Positions 10,117-19,884 of a DNA stretch of 64,000 bases are shown here, piece after piece. Position 1 is the stretch's first letter; each line of letters opens with the position of its first letter. Location: positions 868,001 through 932,000 of the forward strand of contig NZ_FXUG01000001.1 in the NCBI RefSeq assembly GCF_900182915.1, in the 5' to 3' direction. A program made the position numbers and the translations under genes. Source of the DNA: Neorhodopirellula lusitana (GTDB taxonomy: Bacteria; Planctomycetota; Planctomycetia; Pirellulales; Pirellulaceae). Below the pieces are notes generated by a model, which did no database searches, had not been told where the DNA came from, and saw nothing but the letters and a program-made list of their open reading frames with translations.

Positions 10117-11574
10117 ATGATTTCCGTGACGACCCAAACTCTTTTTTTTTCTGTCGGTGAGCCCAGTGGCGATCAGCATGCTGCTCGGCTGATTTCGCAA
10201 TTGCGCGAGCGGGCAGATCGTCAGGCGGGATGCGAGCAAACGAGATCTCGTGGGCTGCGAATCCGTGGGTTCGGTGGTCCTGAAATGCAGCAGGCGGGAT
10301 GCGAGCTGGACTTAGATCTCACTCGGCATGCGGTCGTGGGGATCTTGGAAGTCCTACCCAAAATCCGCGAGTTTTTTCGGTTCGCCGATCAAGCTGAACG
10401 GACTTTCGCGGCTGGGGAGGTCGATGGGGTCGTGCTGGTCGATTTTCCGGGGTTTAACTGGCATATCGCGAAACGAGCCAAGAAGTACGGCATCCCGGTG
10501 TACTACTACTGCCCGCCGCAGTTGTGGGCTTGGGGCGGCTGGCGGGTGAAGAAGATGAAGCGAACAGTGGACCACGTGATGACGGTCTTGCCGGTCGAAA
10601 CGGAGTTCTTCGGCCGACACGGGATCCCGGTCACTTTCGTAGGGCATCCGTTTTTTGATGCCGTGGACAAGAAACCGCTGGACTCGGACACGATGCGGCA
10701 ACTGCAGGCCTTTTCCAACAGCGGGACGCCTTCCGCTTCCGAATTGGTTGCTGCACCTATCAAAACTTCCACGCAGGAAACTATCACGCGGGAAACTTCG
10801 AAACTGGAAACTTCGAAACTGGAACCTTCCAGACCAGAAACCTTGCTAGCCAAAGTGGCGGCTGAGACTGTCGAGCCGGGGGCCAGCGAGTCGACTCGTG
10901 TGGTTGCCGTATTACCGGGGTCACGGGATCACGAAGTGGAACGCAATTTCCCGGTCATGCTGGAAACCATCCGTCGTCTGGATCGGGATGGTGTGGGCAG
11001 TCGCAGTGACGCGTCGAACGTGCGGTATGCCGTGGCGGCGTATCGGGATCGGCATTGTTTGTGGTGTCGGCAGCAGCTTTCAGAGGCGGATCACGACTTG
11101 CCCATTGATTTCTTCGTCGATCGTACATCGGAGATCATCGAGGCTGCGCACTGCGCGATGATGGTTAGCGGTTCGGTGAGCCTGGAATTGATGGCTCGGG
11201 GGACCCCCGCGGCGGTGATTTATCGAATTGGGCGGGTGCTGCACGCGGTCGGCAAACGCGTCCTGAAGGTCCACAGCGTGACGCTGCCGAACCTGATGGC
11301 GGGGCGAAAGGTGTTTCCGGAGTTCATTTCGGTGGGCGATGTGGAGCCAGCGATCGATTTTCTGCATGAAACCACGCGAGCGATGTTGTGTGACTCGTTC
11401 TATTACAACCGCGTCCGATCGGAGATGGAGCAGCTTCGGCAGGCCTATGGGCAGCCGGGGGCGTCGGAGCGGGCGGCTGAATTCCTGAGCAACCAGCTTG
11501 GTTTATCGGGATTTAGCGAGAAAGACGCATCTGGGCCCGGAGTTGAGCAAACCATTCAGCGACGGGCTGCGTAG
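10117..11574 (+). CDS. lpxB: Lipid-A-disaccharide synthase
   Basis: The GT19 glycosyltransferase joins UDP-diacylglucosamine and lipid X to form lipid A disaccharide at the inner membrane. The N-terminal signature SVGEPSGDQHAARLI and the ELMARGTPAAVIYR region near residue 370 are diagnostic. At 485 residues it is about 100 longer than typical LpxB. The excess is a low-complexity segment at about residues 195-260 containing repeated ETSKLETSKLEPS units, sitting between the two Rossmann-like domains. It should be tolerated as a surface linker. The gene stands alone, with no lpxA, lpxD or fabZ nearby, unlike the proteobacterial cluster. Confidence 0.92.
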   Translation: MISVTTQTLFFSVGEPSGDQHAARLISQLRERADRQAGCEQTRSRGLRIRGFGGPEMQQAGCELDLDLTRHAVVGILEVLPKIREFFRFADQAERTFAAGEVDGVVLVDFPGFNWHIAKRAKKYGIPVYYYCPPQLWAWGGWRVKKMKRTVDHVMTVLPVETEFFGRHGIPVTFVGHPFFDAVDKKPLDSDTMRQLQAFSNSGTPSASELVAAPIKTSTQETITRETSKLETSKLEPSRPETLLAKVAAETVEPGASESTRVVAVLPGSRDHEVERNFPVMLETIRRLDRDGVGSRSDASNVRYAVAAYRDRHCLWCRQQLSEADHDLPIDFFVDRTSEIIEAAHCAMMVSGSVSLELMARGTPAAVIYRIGRVLHAVGKRVLKVHSVTLPNLMAGRKVFPEFISVGDVEPAIDFLHETTRAMLCDSFYYNRVRSEMEQLRQAYGQPGASERAAEFLSNQLGLSGFSEKDASGPGVEQTIQRRAA

Positions 11575-11618
11575 CGTCAGGCGATGTTTATGTTCCCACA
11601 TTCGATTTCGCCATCATC

Positions 11619-12446
11619 ATGACTGACTCCAGCAACCCTGATCTAGACCCCGCCGCCGGTCGTCCTCAAGACACGGGTTCCCCGTCCAAGGAGGGCGGAT
11701 CGCTTGGTTCGCTGCACGCAGCGGGAATCCCACGAATGGGTGCCGAGGACGGGTACCAACTGGTAGACGAAGAAGACGTCCCGCCGCTGCGAGCGAGCGG
11801 AATCGTTTGCTTTATTTTGGGGCTGTTGAGTTTTTGGGCCACGGTCGCTTGGCAAATGTTGATTTTGCCTATCGTTGCGATCATTTTCGGGATCATTGCG
11901 ATGCGAAAATGGGGCAAAGTGCGTCCGGCGGGAACCACCGCTGCTGTGCTGGGACTCGTACTGGCGTCAGCTTTCGGGGCGGCTGGGATCGTGATTCCGA
12001 CGATGAAGCAGCGCACGCTTGGAAAACAGGCCGAATACTTTGCTCGGGAGTTTTTAGAAGTTGTCGGTGACGGCGAGGTGGAATTGGCTTTGGAACTGCA
12101 AAAACAGGCCAGGAACCGCCAGTTGGGAACCATGGACCTGAAGAAGGCTTATGCCAACGACAAGGTTGCCAGTGAACAACGTGAGGACGCGACGGAGGGA
12201 ATGGTCAGCACGATTGGTGCGTTGGGTCCTGATATTGAGTGGGAGTTGGCTGAGCCGGTTCGTGTGTTTTTCAAGTACGGTATCGAGAAAGCGGACACTT
12301 ACTGGATTGATCCCAGCAACAAAGAGAGCCGCAAAATTCAGATTTTGCTGGAGTGGCATCCCAACGAAACGGACAAAACCGGGCAGTGGAACGTGTCTCT
12401 GTTTCAGTACCACCGTGAGCTAATCGTTGCTCCAACGGTGCTGTAG
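11619..12446 (+). CDS. DUF4190-like membrane protein
   Basis: The 275-residue protein has a Pro/Gly/Ser-rich cytosolic N terminus (about 65 residues), then two or three membrane helices around residues 65-130 with the pattern ASGIVCFILGLLSFW and PIVAIIFGIIAMRKWGK, typical of DUF4190. A soluble C-terminal domain of about 140 residues follows. Role unknown; planctomycetes have many such proteins. It begins 44 bp after lpxB on the same strand and may be co-transcribed. Confidence 0.72.
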   Translation: MTDSSNPDLDPAAGRPQDTGSPSKEGGSLGSLHAAGIPRMGAEDGYQLVDEEDVPPLRASGIVCFILGLLSFWATVAWQMLILPIVAIIFGIIAMRKWGKVRPAGTTAAVLGLVLASAFGAAGIVIPTMKQRTLGKQAEYFAREFLEVVGDGEVELALELQKQARNRQLGTMDLKKAYANDKVASEQREDATEGMVSTIGALGPDIEWELAEPVRVFFKYGIEKADTYWIDPSNKESRKIQILLEWHPNETDKTGQWNVSLFQYHRELIVAPTVL

Positions 12447-13321
12447 AACAGCGTCGATCGGCTTTCTACCTGGTCTTGGGCATTGTTCGAAGTCCGATTC
12501 AGTGCGTCATCGACGGTGGTTTTGGGCGAAGTCGACGGTTGGTGCTCGAGCCTGCAAGTTCATTACGGCCTTCAGGTTCAGTGCGGCCTTCAGGTGTCAG
12601 TGCGGTTGCCAAATCGGAATCCGGCTTTTTGGGAAGTCCCTGGCCGCTTTGGGCGTTGTGCTGGATTCGACGTTGTGCTGGATCCAATGTTCGCTCTTCC
12701 CCACGCTTCGCTTGACCCTTCCTGGGCTGGGTGAATCGAACCGCTCGAGACTATGGGATGGGCTCTAATGAGCGGGCCATGGTTCGATGAAGTCGCGGGC
12801 AGCAGCCTTGGCCGCACTACCAGGGGTGGGCGATTGCGTCTCGTTTCACGCATAGGGGCGGCGGATGGTGAGCGGGATGCGGTTGGAAACCTCGCTCAAC
12901 GAGTTTCCCGACGATTGGTATTGACTGGTTTCGGCGATCGCACCAAACTTCTGTCTTGCTTGTATCGAAGCGGCACAGCCGGCGTCGGGAAAACCACCCC
13001 TGCGGCTGAGACTCTACGCTACAGGGACGTACCGGATCGAAATTTGCCTCGGCACTCGGTTCGAATTGGATAGCAAAGGAAGGCTTGGGAAGTTCAAGCA
13101 TGTTCCGGCGATATCGGTTCGGCCCCGCCGGTCACTCAGGATGGGTGATGAAACAGCGCATGTGCGCATGACGGGTTGACCGATCCAATCACGGCATCCG
13201 CTTCGGGATTTTGGCCGACCGAGTTTGTATTTGTGGGTGAACTGAATTCAGTTCGCGAACGAGAAAGCTCTGGTTCCGCACAATCTTTCGTGGTGACTGC
13301 CAACCGCAATCGCCAACCGGC
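12447..13321. other. Non-coding region upstream of dnaG
   Basis: About 870 bp without a supportable gene. It holds a degenerate 18-bp tandem repeat at about 12559-12605 (unit TTCAGTGCGGCCTTCAGG) and other short direct repeats around 12655-12690. No known structured RNA was recognised. Confidence 0.55.
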
Positions 13322-15505
13322 ATGGGTTTTCGTTTGTCATTCCAAACGGACTTAGACGTCAAAGAACTAGTGCGTAGCGCGTCGGACATCGTTGATGTCA
13401 TCGGGCGCGATCTGGAGTTGCGTCCACAGGGGCGTCACTTCGTTGCACGCTGCCCGTTCCACAACGACAAACGTCCTTCGATGACGGTGAACCAAGAGCG
13501 GCAATCGTGGAAGTGTTGGGTTTGCGATGTTGGCGGCGACGTGTTCAGTTTTGTGATGCAGCGGGAAGGGCTGGACTTTCCGGCGGCGTTGAGGTTGCTT
13601 GCGGAACGGGCCAATATCGAGCTTCCCGACAAACGACAGGGCCCCAAGACTCAGCCGGGCAGCCCCAATGATAAAGCGACTTTATTGGCCGCGATCAGTG
13701 ACGTTGCCCAGGCGTACTATGAACAACTTGACGCACGCAAGTCCGATGACGCCAAGATGGCATGGGACTATCTGAACTCGCGCGGCATTGACGACGAAAA
13801 CCGAAAACGTTTCCGGATTGGTTTTGCGCCCGACTCATGGGACTTCGCCGTTAACTTGTTGAAACGCAAGAATGTTTCGGAACAAGTCGCGGTGGCGTGT
13901 GGGGTCGCGAAGTCACGCAATCAGGCGGGAAATCAATCATCCAATTCCACGGGCTGCTACGATTTTTTCCGTGGCCGATTGATGTTCCCGATCAGCAACG
14001 CTCAAGGCAAAGTGATTTCGCTGGGCGGTCGCATCATTCCGGCGATTGCCGAACGCACCGTGGCGGCATCGGGCGGCAAGGCGACCGCGGGCGCAAAATA
14101 TTTTAACGGTCCTGAAACGCTGCTCTATCGCAAGTCATCGGAACTTTACGGGCTGGATCTTGCTCGTGATGCGATCCGTGGTGCGGGCGAAGTTTTAGTG
14201 ATGGAAGGCTACACCGATGTCGTGGCGACTCGGATGGCTGGTATTGAAAATTCGGTCGCCGTGCTGGGCACTGCGTTGACGGAGCAACACGTTGGCGTGT
14301 TGAAGCGATTCGCTTCTCGCGTTGTGTTGGTTTTGGATGGCGACGAGGCCGGTCGGCGACGCGCTGAAGAGGTGCTTGAGTTGTTCGTCAAGGCGGACGC
14401 GGATTTGCGAATCCTGACGTTGCCCGACAACGCTGACCCGGCGGATTTCTTGGCTGCTCATCCGGCGTCGGATCTATTGGAAATGGCGGCGTCGGCACCG
14501 GATGCGATCGACCATAAGCTTACGCGTTTGACCGATGGTGTTGATATCACGCGGGACACTCACCGCGTGACCAGTGCGATCGAAACGTTGTTGGGCTTGT
14601 TCGTGAAAGTGCCGCAAAGTGACGACCGTGCGTCGCTGAAGGTGGAGCAGTTATTGGTTCGCATGAGCCGCACGTTTGAGTTGCCGGTTGAAAGCCTTTC
14701 CCGCCGTTTGGACACGCTTCGCGACGCTTATCGTGAGCGTGAAGCGAAGCAAGAACGCTATCGCCAAAACGCTAGCAAAGCGGCTGCGAAATCCGCTGGC
14801 AATTCGCCGTCACGAAATGAGTCGCCGAATCAGTATCGTGCCAAAGATGCAAACGTTTCGTCTGGCGAATCCTATCAATCTGCTGTGCCGATGGAGTTCG
14901 GTGGTGGCGATCCGTTCGCCGATGCGGCGATGGAAGATGCAGGGATGGGCGGCATGGATGATCCGATGATGATGGATAGTTTTTCGGGCGGTTACGATAC
15001 CCGTTCGTCTGGCTTTCAACCAAGTGTCCAGTCTCGCTCGCAGTTCGATTCGCATTCATCGAATGTTCCGTTGACAGGTGTCGATCGCGAACTTTTTGAA
15101 ACACTGATCGCCAGTCCTGAAGTTGCGGCGATGGCAGTAGAAGCGATTGACCCGGATTGGTTGGTATCGGTCACCGCCAAAATGTTGTTGTCCGCGTACC
15201 AAGAACTGGATCTTGCGGGCAGTGATTTGGACGCAGCATCGCTGTTAACGTTGATCGATAACGAGTTTTTGAAGGACCAAGTCACCACGCTCCAGAAGCG
15301 AGTTGAGGCGCTTGGCGATCGCATGATCGACGAACCCGAAGATCGTTACAAATCGATCTTGACACGATTTCGAGAACGTGAATTCGAACTTGAAAAGTCA
15401 CGCCAAATTAAAAAGTTGGAATCTGCATCCTTGCCTGAAGATGAGGAACTCGCGATGCTCCAGCAACTGATTGCGGCCGAGCGCTTGCGGCACAGTCCGC
15501 GATAG
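13322..15505 (+). CDS. dnaG: DNA primase
   Basis: Synthesises RNA primers at the replication fork. The N-terminal CHC2-type zinc finger has ligands Cys44, His47, Cys65 and Cys68. The catalytic core ends with a Toprim domain at about residues 285-385, showing the acidic MEGYTDVVATR and VLDGDEAGRRR motifs. A Gly/Met/Asp-rich spacer at about residues 480-590 precedes the helicase-interacting C-terminal domain. The length (727 residues) exceeds the common 600-650 because of that spacer. It precedes rpoD by 268 bp, preserving the dnaG-rpoD part of the macromolecular synthesis operon; rpsU is not adjacent. Confidence 0.95.
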   Translation: MGFRLSFQTDLDVKELVRSASDIVDVIGRDLELRPQGRHFVARCPFHNDKRPSMTVNQERQSWKCWVCDVGGDVFSFVMQREGLDFPAALRLLAERANIELPDKRQGPKTQPGSPNDKATLLAAISDVAQAYYEQLDARKSDDAKMAWDYLNSRGIDDENRKRFRIGFAPDSWDFAVNLLKRKNVSEQVAVACGVAKSRNQAGNQSSNSTGCYDFFRGRLMFPISNAQGKVISLGGRIIPAIAERTVAASGGKATAGAKYFNGPETLLYRKSSELYGLDLARDAIRGAGEVLVMEGYTDVVATRMAGIENSVAVLGTALTEQHVGVLKRFASRVVLVLDGDEAGRRRAEEVLELFVKADADLRILTLPDNADPADFLAAHPASDLLEMAASAPDAIDHKLTRLTDGVDITRDTHRVTSAIETLLGLFVKVPQSDDRASLKVEQLLVRMSRTFELPVESLSRRLDTLRDAYREREAKQERYRQNASKAAAKSAGNSPSRNESPNQYRAKDANVSSGESYQSAVPMEFGGGDPFADAAMEDAGMGGMDDPMMMDSFSGGYDTRSSGFQPSVQSRSQFDSHSSNVPLTGVDRELFETLIASPEVAAMAVEAIDPDWLVSVTAKMLLSAYQELDLAGSDLDAASLLTLIDNEFLKDQVTTLQKRVEALGDRMIDEPEDRYKSILTRFREREFELEKSRQIKKLESASLPEDEELAMLQQLIAAERLRHSPR

Positions 15506-15534
15506 CCATTCGGTAGTTTACCCAGCCAACCCAA

Positions 15535-15550
15535 AGGGCCAATTGGCCCT
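15535..15550. repeat. Perfect 16-bp palindrome between dnaG and rpoD
   Basis: AGGGCCAATTGGCCCT is a perfect inverted repeat 30 bp after the dnaG stop. No T-run follows, so it is not a standard intrinsic terminator. It could be a protein-binding site or RNA processing hairpin. Confidence 0.5.
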
Positions 15551-15773
15551 CGATGACCGTTAAGCCAGATGTAAAACAGATGCCATTCAAAGCAGACATC
15601 AGTTAACTAAAAACGCTCATACACCAAGACACCTGTTTCTTCTAACCGCCACTCGTAACCCAGAGAGGCTCAATCTCCCAACGTCCCGTTTTGTGTTCCC
15701 GCAAACACGATACTCGCCGACCCGTTTACCGTCCCATGAAGGGACGTGACCCTTTTAACACGAAGTTAGAACC

Positions 15774-17537
15774 ATGCAATTGATGGACCAAGATCTCTCG
15801 CAACTCATCGCCCGCGGTGCCAAGGATGGCTACCTGACCTACGATGAAGTCAACGCTTATCTGCCTGACGAAGACGTCAATCCAGAAAAGCTCAACACGC
15901 TGCTGCTAGCCCTCGAACGACGCGGGATTGCGTTGATTGAGTCGACTGAAAAGCAAGCACGCGTCCAAGAGAATCAAAAGCGCCGGGCGCCTCAGCCCAA
16001 TGTTGCAGGACTTCGTCAGGACGGCGATCTATCGGGTGAAGGTTCCACTGGCGACGCGGAGTTTGCAGCGGATGACGACGATGCACCGGCGTCGCTGGGA
16101 TTGTCGGGTATTGAAGATACCGGCGGGCCGGTTTTGGGAACTGCAGCTGATCTTCCCAAGGCGAGCGAAGATCCGATTCGGATGTACTTGAGCCAAATGG
16201 CTGAGATTCCTTTGCTGACTCGCGAGCAAGAAATTTCGCTGGCGAAGAAGATCGAGATCACTCGAAAGCAGTACCGTCGCGCCTTGTTGGAAACCGACTA
16301 CGCGATGCGTGCAACGGTCGACGTGTTGAAGAAGGTCCACAGCGGCGAACTTCCGTTTGACCGCACGATCAAGGTTTCGCTGACCGAGCGATTGACCAAA
16401 GAGCAAATCTCGCAGCGGATGCCACACAACCTGCGAACGCTTGAGCCGATGCTGGAATTGAACCAGGCTGACTTCGCGATTTTGGTTCGCAAGAGTGTGT
16501 CGCCTCGTTTGAAAGCTGAAATTCGTAAGCGGTTCCTGCGTCGTCGTCGCAAATGTCTGGAATTGGTTGAAGAGCTAAGCCTACGAAGCCGCCGAGTGAC
16601 GCCGTTGCTGCATCAGTTGGAAAAAATCTCGGAGCGAATGAATTTCATCCGCGAGCGTTTGAGCACTCTGGGCCGCGATGCAATCAGTCGCGATGAAGCT
16701 GCTGACTTGCGTCAAGAACTTCGCGAATTGATGCTGGTCACTCAAGAGAGCCCACGCAGCCTTGCGACCCGCATGGCTCGCACGCGTCAATTCTTTGACC
16801 AGTACGAATCGACAAAGCGTGAGTTGAGTGCCGGTAACCTTCGTTTGGTGGTTTCGATTGCCAAGAAGTATCGCAACCGCGGTCTGTCGTTCTTGGACTT
16901 GATTCAAGAGGGCAACACCGGCCTGATGCGAGCGGTGGACAAGTACGAGTACCGTCGCGGATTCAAGTTCAGCACTTATGCGACTTGGTGGATTCGCCAA
17001 GCCATCACCCGAGCGATCGCCGATCAAGCTCGCACGATCCGCATCCCTGTGCACATGATCGATGTGTTGAGCAAGTTGCGTCAGGCACAAAAGCGTCTGA
17101 CCCAAACACTTCGTCGTGAACCGACTTACGAGGAAATCGCTGAGTCGACTGAGATCGCGATCGAAGAAGTTCGCCGCGTCATGGATGTCGGACGCCATCC
17201 AGTCAGCCTGGATCGCCCTGTTGGTGAAGGTGAAGACAGTAGCTTTGGTGAGTTCATTCAGGACAACGAGAATGACAATCCAGTGCGAGTCGCGGCCAGC
17301 GGCATGCTTCGCAGCAAGATTGACGAGTTGCTGAAGACGCTGACATTCCGTGAGCGTGAGATCATTCGTTTGCGATACGGTCTGGTCGACGGGTACAGCT
17401 ACACTCTCGAAGAATGTGGCAGAATTTTTAAAGTCACCCGTGAGCGTGTTCGTCAGATCGAGGCGAAGGCCGTTGCGAAGCTGCAAAGCCCGTCGCGTGC
17501 GGATCGTTTGTCGTCGTACCTCAAGCCAGCCGCCTAG
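15774..17537 (+). CDS. rpoD: Primary RNA polymerase sigma-70 factor
   Basis: The 587-residue housekeeping sigma factor has region 1.1 at residues 1-55 ([20 protein letters not shown]), region 1.2 ([21 protein letters not shown]), a long non-conserved insert, region 2 ([20 protein letters not shown] through [17 protein letters not shown]), region 3, and region 4 with the -35 recognition helix-turn-helix ([20 protein letters not shown]). All regions are present and canonical, supporting RpoD rather than an alternative sigma factor. It lies downstream of dnaG, its usual neighbour. Confidence 0.96.
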   Translation: MQLMDQDLSQLIARGAKDGYLTYDEVNAYLPDEDVNPEKLNTLLLALERRGIALIESTEKQARVQENQKRRAPQPNVAGLRQDGDLSGEGSTGDAEFAADDDDAPASLGLSGIEDTGGPVLGTAADLPKASEDPIRMYLSQMAEIPLLTREQEISLAKKIEITRKQYRRALLETDYAMRATVDVLKKVHSGELPFDRTIKVSLTERLTKEQISQRMPHNLRTLEPMLELNQADFAILVRKSVSPRLKAEIRKRFLRRRRKCLELVEELSLRSRRVTPLLHQLEKISERMNFIRERLSTLGRDAISRDEAADLRQELRELMLVTQESPRSLATRMARTRQFFDQYESTKRELSAGNLRLVVSIAKKYRNRGLSFLDLIQEGNTGLMRAVDKYEYRRGFKFSTYATWWIRQAITRAIADQARTIRIPVHMIDVLSKLRQAQKRLTQTLRREPTYEEIAESTEIAIEEVRRVMDVGRHPVSLDRPVGEGEDSSFGEFIQDNENDNPVRVAASGMLRSKIDELLKTLTFREREIIRLRYGLVDGYSYTLEECGRIFKVTRERVRQIEAKAVAKLQSPSRADRLSSYLKPAA

Positions 17538-17667
17538 TGGGTGGGTGGGTGGCGGCGTCACTGGGTGGTGCCGATCTGGATTGTCCCAAAGGTTTGGGGC
17601 AAGCGAGAAAAAGCGGTTCACTGAAGATCTCAGTGGGCAGTCGACGGTCGCGATTTGCGTGACCGGA

Positions 17668-17790
17668 TGAAACTAGGGCCCAGGAAACTAGGGCCCAGGA
17701 AACCAGGGCCCAGGAAACCAGGGCTCAGGAAATCAGTGCCCAGGAAACTTGTGCCTGAGAAAGCCGTGCCCAGCAAACTTGAGCCTGCGA
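17668..17790. repeat. Degenerate 15-bp tandem repeat
   Basis: About eight head-to-tail copies of a unit like GAAACTAGGGCCCAG, nearly perfect at the left and increasingly diverged to the right. Non-coding, downstream of rpoD. Confidence 0.85.
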
Positions 17791-17929
17791 AGTTGCGGGC
17801 CCGAGGCAAGGGTTACTAACGCCACGGTTATTGAGTGCCATAGATAGCGTGCGCCACAGGTAATGAGTGGACTCGTGAGCACTGGGCAGCCGTTTTGAGC
17901 TGCCAAGGCAAGAAGAGAAGCAGCAAGCA

Positions 17930-17985
17930 GTTAAAGAAAACGGCGGGTACGACATGCCCATACGTCGCCCCGCCGTTTCTTTATC
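17930..17985 (+). terminator. Bidirectional terminator-like hairpin
   Basis: Ten-bp arms AAACGGCGGG (17938-17947) and CCCGCCGTTT (17969-17978) with further CGAC/GTCG pairing in the loop, flanked by A-rich sequence on the left and TTTCTTTA on the right. It lies about 400 bp after rpoD; what it terminates is unclear. Confidence 0.5.
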
Positions 17986-18267
17986 AACTGCGAGAAGTTT
18001 TCGAATCGAGGGATGCCGCAATCCCACACCGCGACAATTTCCGATTCGACCACTTCAGTCACGGCGTCGGGTCCTCCACTTGGTTGACCACGCCGGCTAT
18101 TCGAGAGTGTTCGGCATAATCAGACCACCTGGTATATCCGAACTGGGGTAGAAACTCCGTTTCGTTGCTGATGGGGGTTAAACCTTACCGGTTAGAGGGT
18201 GAAGACCGGTCATTCGGCCTCGATCCAGTGGGAATTCAAGGTTTGAAAAAAAAGTGTCTAGGCGGTC

Positions 18268-18295
18268 TTGTCACTGCCGACAACGAACTTATACT
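18268..18295 (+). promoter_or_regulatory. Putative sigma-70 promoter of tRNA-Gly
   Basis: TTGTCA (18268-18273) and TATACT (18290-18295) with a 16-bp spacer, ending 45 bp before the tRNA-Gly gene. Both boxes are close to consensus. Confidence 0.6.
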
Positions 18296-18340
18296 CTGTG
18301 CTCACTCGACGGGAACAACGCTCCCGACGAGACCTGCCAA

Positions 18341-18413
18341 GCGGCTGTAGCTCAGTTGGCAGAGCATCACGTTGCCAACGTGATTGTCGTCGGTTCGAAT
18401 CCGATCAGCCGCT
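18341..18413 (+). tRNA. tRNA-Gly (anticodon GCC)
   Basis: Complete 73-nt cloverleaf: acceptor GCGGCTG/CAGCCGC, D-arm GCTC..GAGC, anticodon stem TCACG/CGTGA with loop TTGCCAA (anticodon GCC), T-arm GTCGG-TTCGAAT-CCGAT, discriminator T. CCA is not encoded. Confidence 0.95.
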
Positions 18414-18420
18414 CTCAAAG

Positions 18421-18457
18421 AAAGCCACGTTCGATTTTTCGAGTGTGGCTTTTTTTG
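18421..18457 (+). terminator. Rho-independent terminator of tRNA-Gly
   Basis: Inverted repeat AAAGCCAC (18421-18428) / GTGGCTTT (18445-18452) followed by a T-run to 18456, eight bases after the tRNA 3' end. Confidence 0.85.
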
Positions 18458-18919
18458 TGCCTTTCCTGAAGTGCTGGACGCGACCAGCAGTTCGGGCTTC
18501 GACCAGGCCAACTGTGGCTAGATCTACTTTCACTTGGTCCAGCTTTGACTAGGACCAGCTTTGACTAGGACCAGCTGCGGCGGTTCAGCAATCGCTTGAG
18601 AATGAAGTTGAGGCAACCAGTCGCCTCACGTGCTTGGCTGCAGCGAAGCTGGCTAAGCTGCGGTGGTGGTAAACCTTGGCCGATGAGCTGTCATTCGAGA
18701 TCAGGCGATTTTAGATCAGGATTGTCAATCAGCTCAGCTTTAGAGCATTTTGCAAAATGCAGAATGTCGTAAGCCAGGTTCTTAGAGGCTGTGGCTTCCA
18801 GCCGGAGGGTTCTTTTCAACTCGGGGTAGCCGCCGCCAGCCACATCGAAAATCAAAGTGCTTTCGAACTGGCTTGGCGGGTGGGTTGGGAAACCTGTTGG
18901 GCAAGTGGTCGCCGCTGCG
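18458..18919. other. Non-coding region with 16-bp tandem repeat
   Basis: About 460 bp with no supportable gene. At 18538-18575 there are roughly 2.5 copies of a unit like ACCAGCTTTGACTAGG. Confidence 0.55.
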
Positions 18920-19501
18920 TTAGGACCAGTTTAGGAAGCGGGTGAGCAGTTCGATTCCCGGTTGAGTCAGAAAACTTTCCGGGTGAAACTGCCAGCCTTC
19001 CATCAGGTACTCGCGGTGGCGGACGCCCATGATCTGGCGAGTGCCTCCGGTATCGGTCCAAGCCGTCATGGCGAGTTCGGTGGGCAACGTGGGTGGATCG
19101 ATGACCAGCGAGTGATATCGGGTGGCAACGAACGGAGTATCGAGTCCGGCGAACAGTCCGGTGTTGTCGTGATGGATCTCGTCCGTTTTCCCGTGCATTA
19201 GCTGGGGAGCACGGACGATCGTGCCTCCGTAGGCTTGGCCGATCGACTGGTGCCCTAGGCAAACGCCGAGGATGGGAATTTTCCCGGCGAAGTGCTTGAC
19301 GCACTCGACGCTGATCCCGGCCTCTTTCGGTGTGCACGGTCCGGGCGAGACGAGCAGTCGACTGGGGGCTAGGTCTCGGACTTCATCCAGCGACAAGTCA
19401 TCGTTGCGGATGACCTTCAGGTCGACGTTCGGATCGATTTCTCCCAACCGCTGCACGAGGTTGTAAGTGAACGAGTCGTAGTTATCGATGACCAACAACA
19501 T
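18920..19501 (-). CDS. Glutamine amidotransferase, anthranilate/aminodeoxychorismate synthase component II
   Basis: The 193-residue class I glutamine amidotransferase releases ammonia for anthranilate (TrpG) or 4-amino-4-deoxychorismate (PabA) synthesis. Cys81 in GVCLGHQS is the nucleophile, and His173 and Glu175 in QFHPESF complete the triad. The N-terminal MLLVIDNYDSFTYNLVQ is typical of TrpG/PabA. TrpG and PabA cannot be separated by sequence alone and many bacteria use one protein for both. No trpE or pabB partner lies beside it. The gene is divergent from the DUF2617-like gene. Confidence 0.9.
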   Translation of the reverse strand: MLLVIDNYDSFTYNLVQRLGEIDPNVDLKVIRNDDLSLDEVRDLAPSRLLVSPGPCTPKEAGISVECVKHFAGKIPILGVCLGHQSIGQAYGGTIVRAPQLMHGKTDEIHHDNTGLFAGLDTPFVATRYHSLVIDPPTLPTELAMTAWTDTGGTRQIMGVRHREYLMEGWQFHPESFLTQPGIELLTRFLNWS

Positions 19502-19884
19502 GAGAAAAACGCAATCGGGAAAGGGTGAGGTGTCAAGACAAATTTGGCTTGGAATGTAAGAAAGGATATTCTTCGTCGATCATCACGTAAACGCTCTTTA
19601 GTCTCGGACCTGGCCAAGCGTATAATCAAAGCATCGGTCAGCAGATGTGCCTTTCGCGTGGCTCATCCGTTCGTGATCGAGAGTTGTGCTCCAACTATGG
19701 TTGGGGATGTTGGTGATGTGAAGATAGGGGTGCGGAGAGTTCGTCGATATCGTTGATATTACGGATGCTGCTTCTCGCTCCCGCCAACCATGCAGGCGCC
19801 GAGGCAACCGTGTGTTGGCCCATTATTGATCCCCCCTTCGACGCGACGACATTCGATTCCTTCCACTATCTTGGATTCATCGAC
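19502..19884. other. Divergent intergenic region
   Basis: Separates the amidotransferase (minus strand) from the DUF2617-like gene (plus strand) and must hold both promoters. An open frame from 19753/19765 joins the downstream gene but its first 40 codons do not look like conserved protein. Confidence 0.45.

Noticed and set aside
12663-12672. GGATTCGACG, resembling the start of tmRNA
   Set aside because: No tRNA-like ends and no tag-peptide reading frame nearby; chance match.
16581-17621. 346-codon minus-strand frame opposite rpoD
   Set aside because: Overlaps the conserved rpoD coding sequence completely and has no recognisable family; a shadow of codon bias on the opposite strand.
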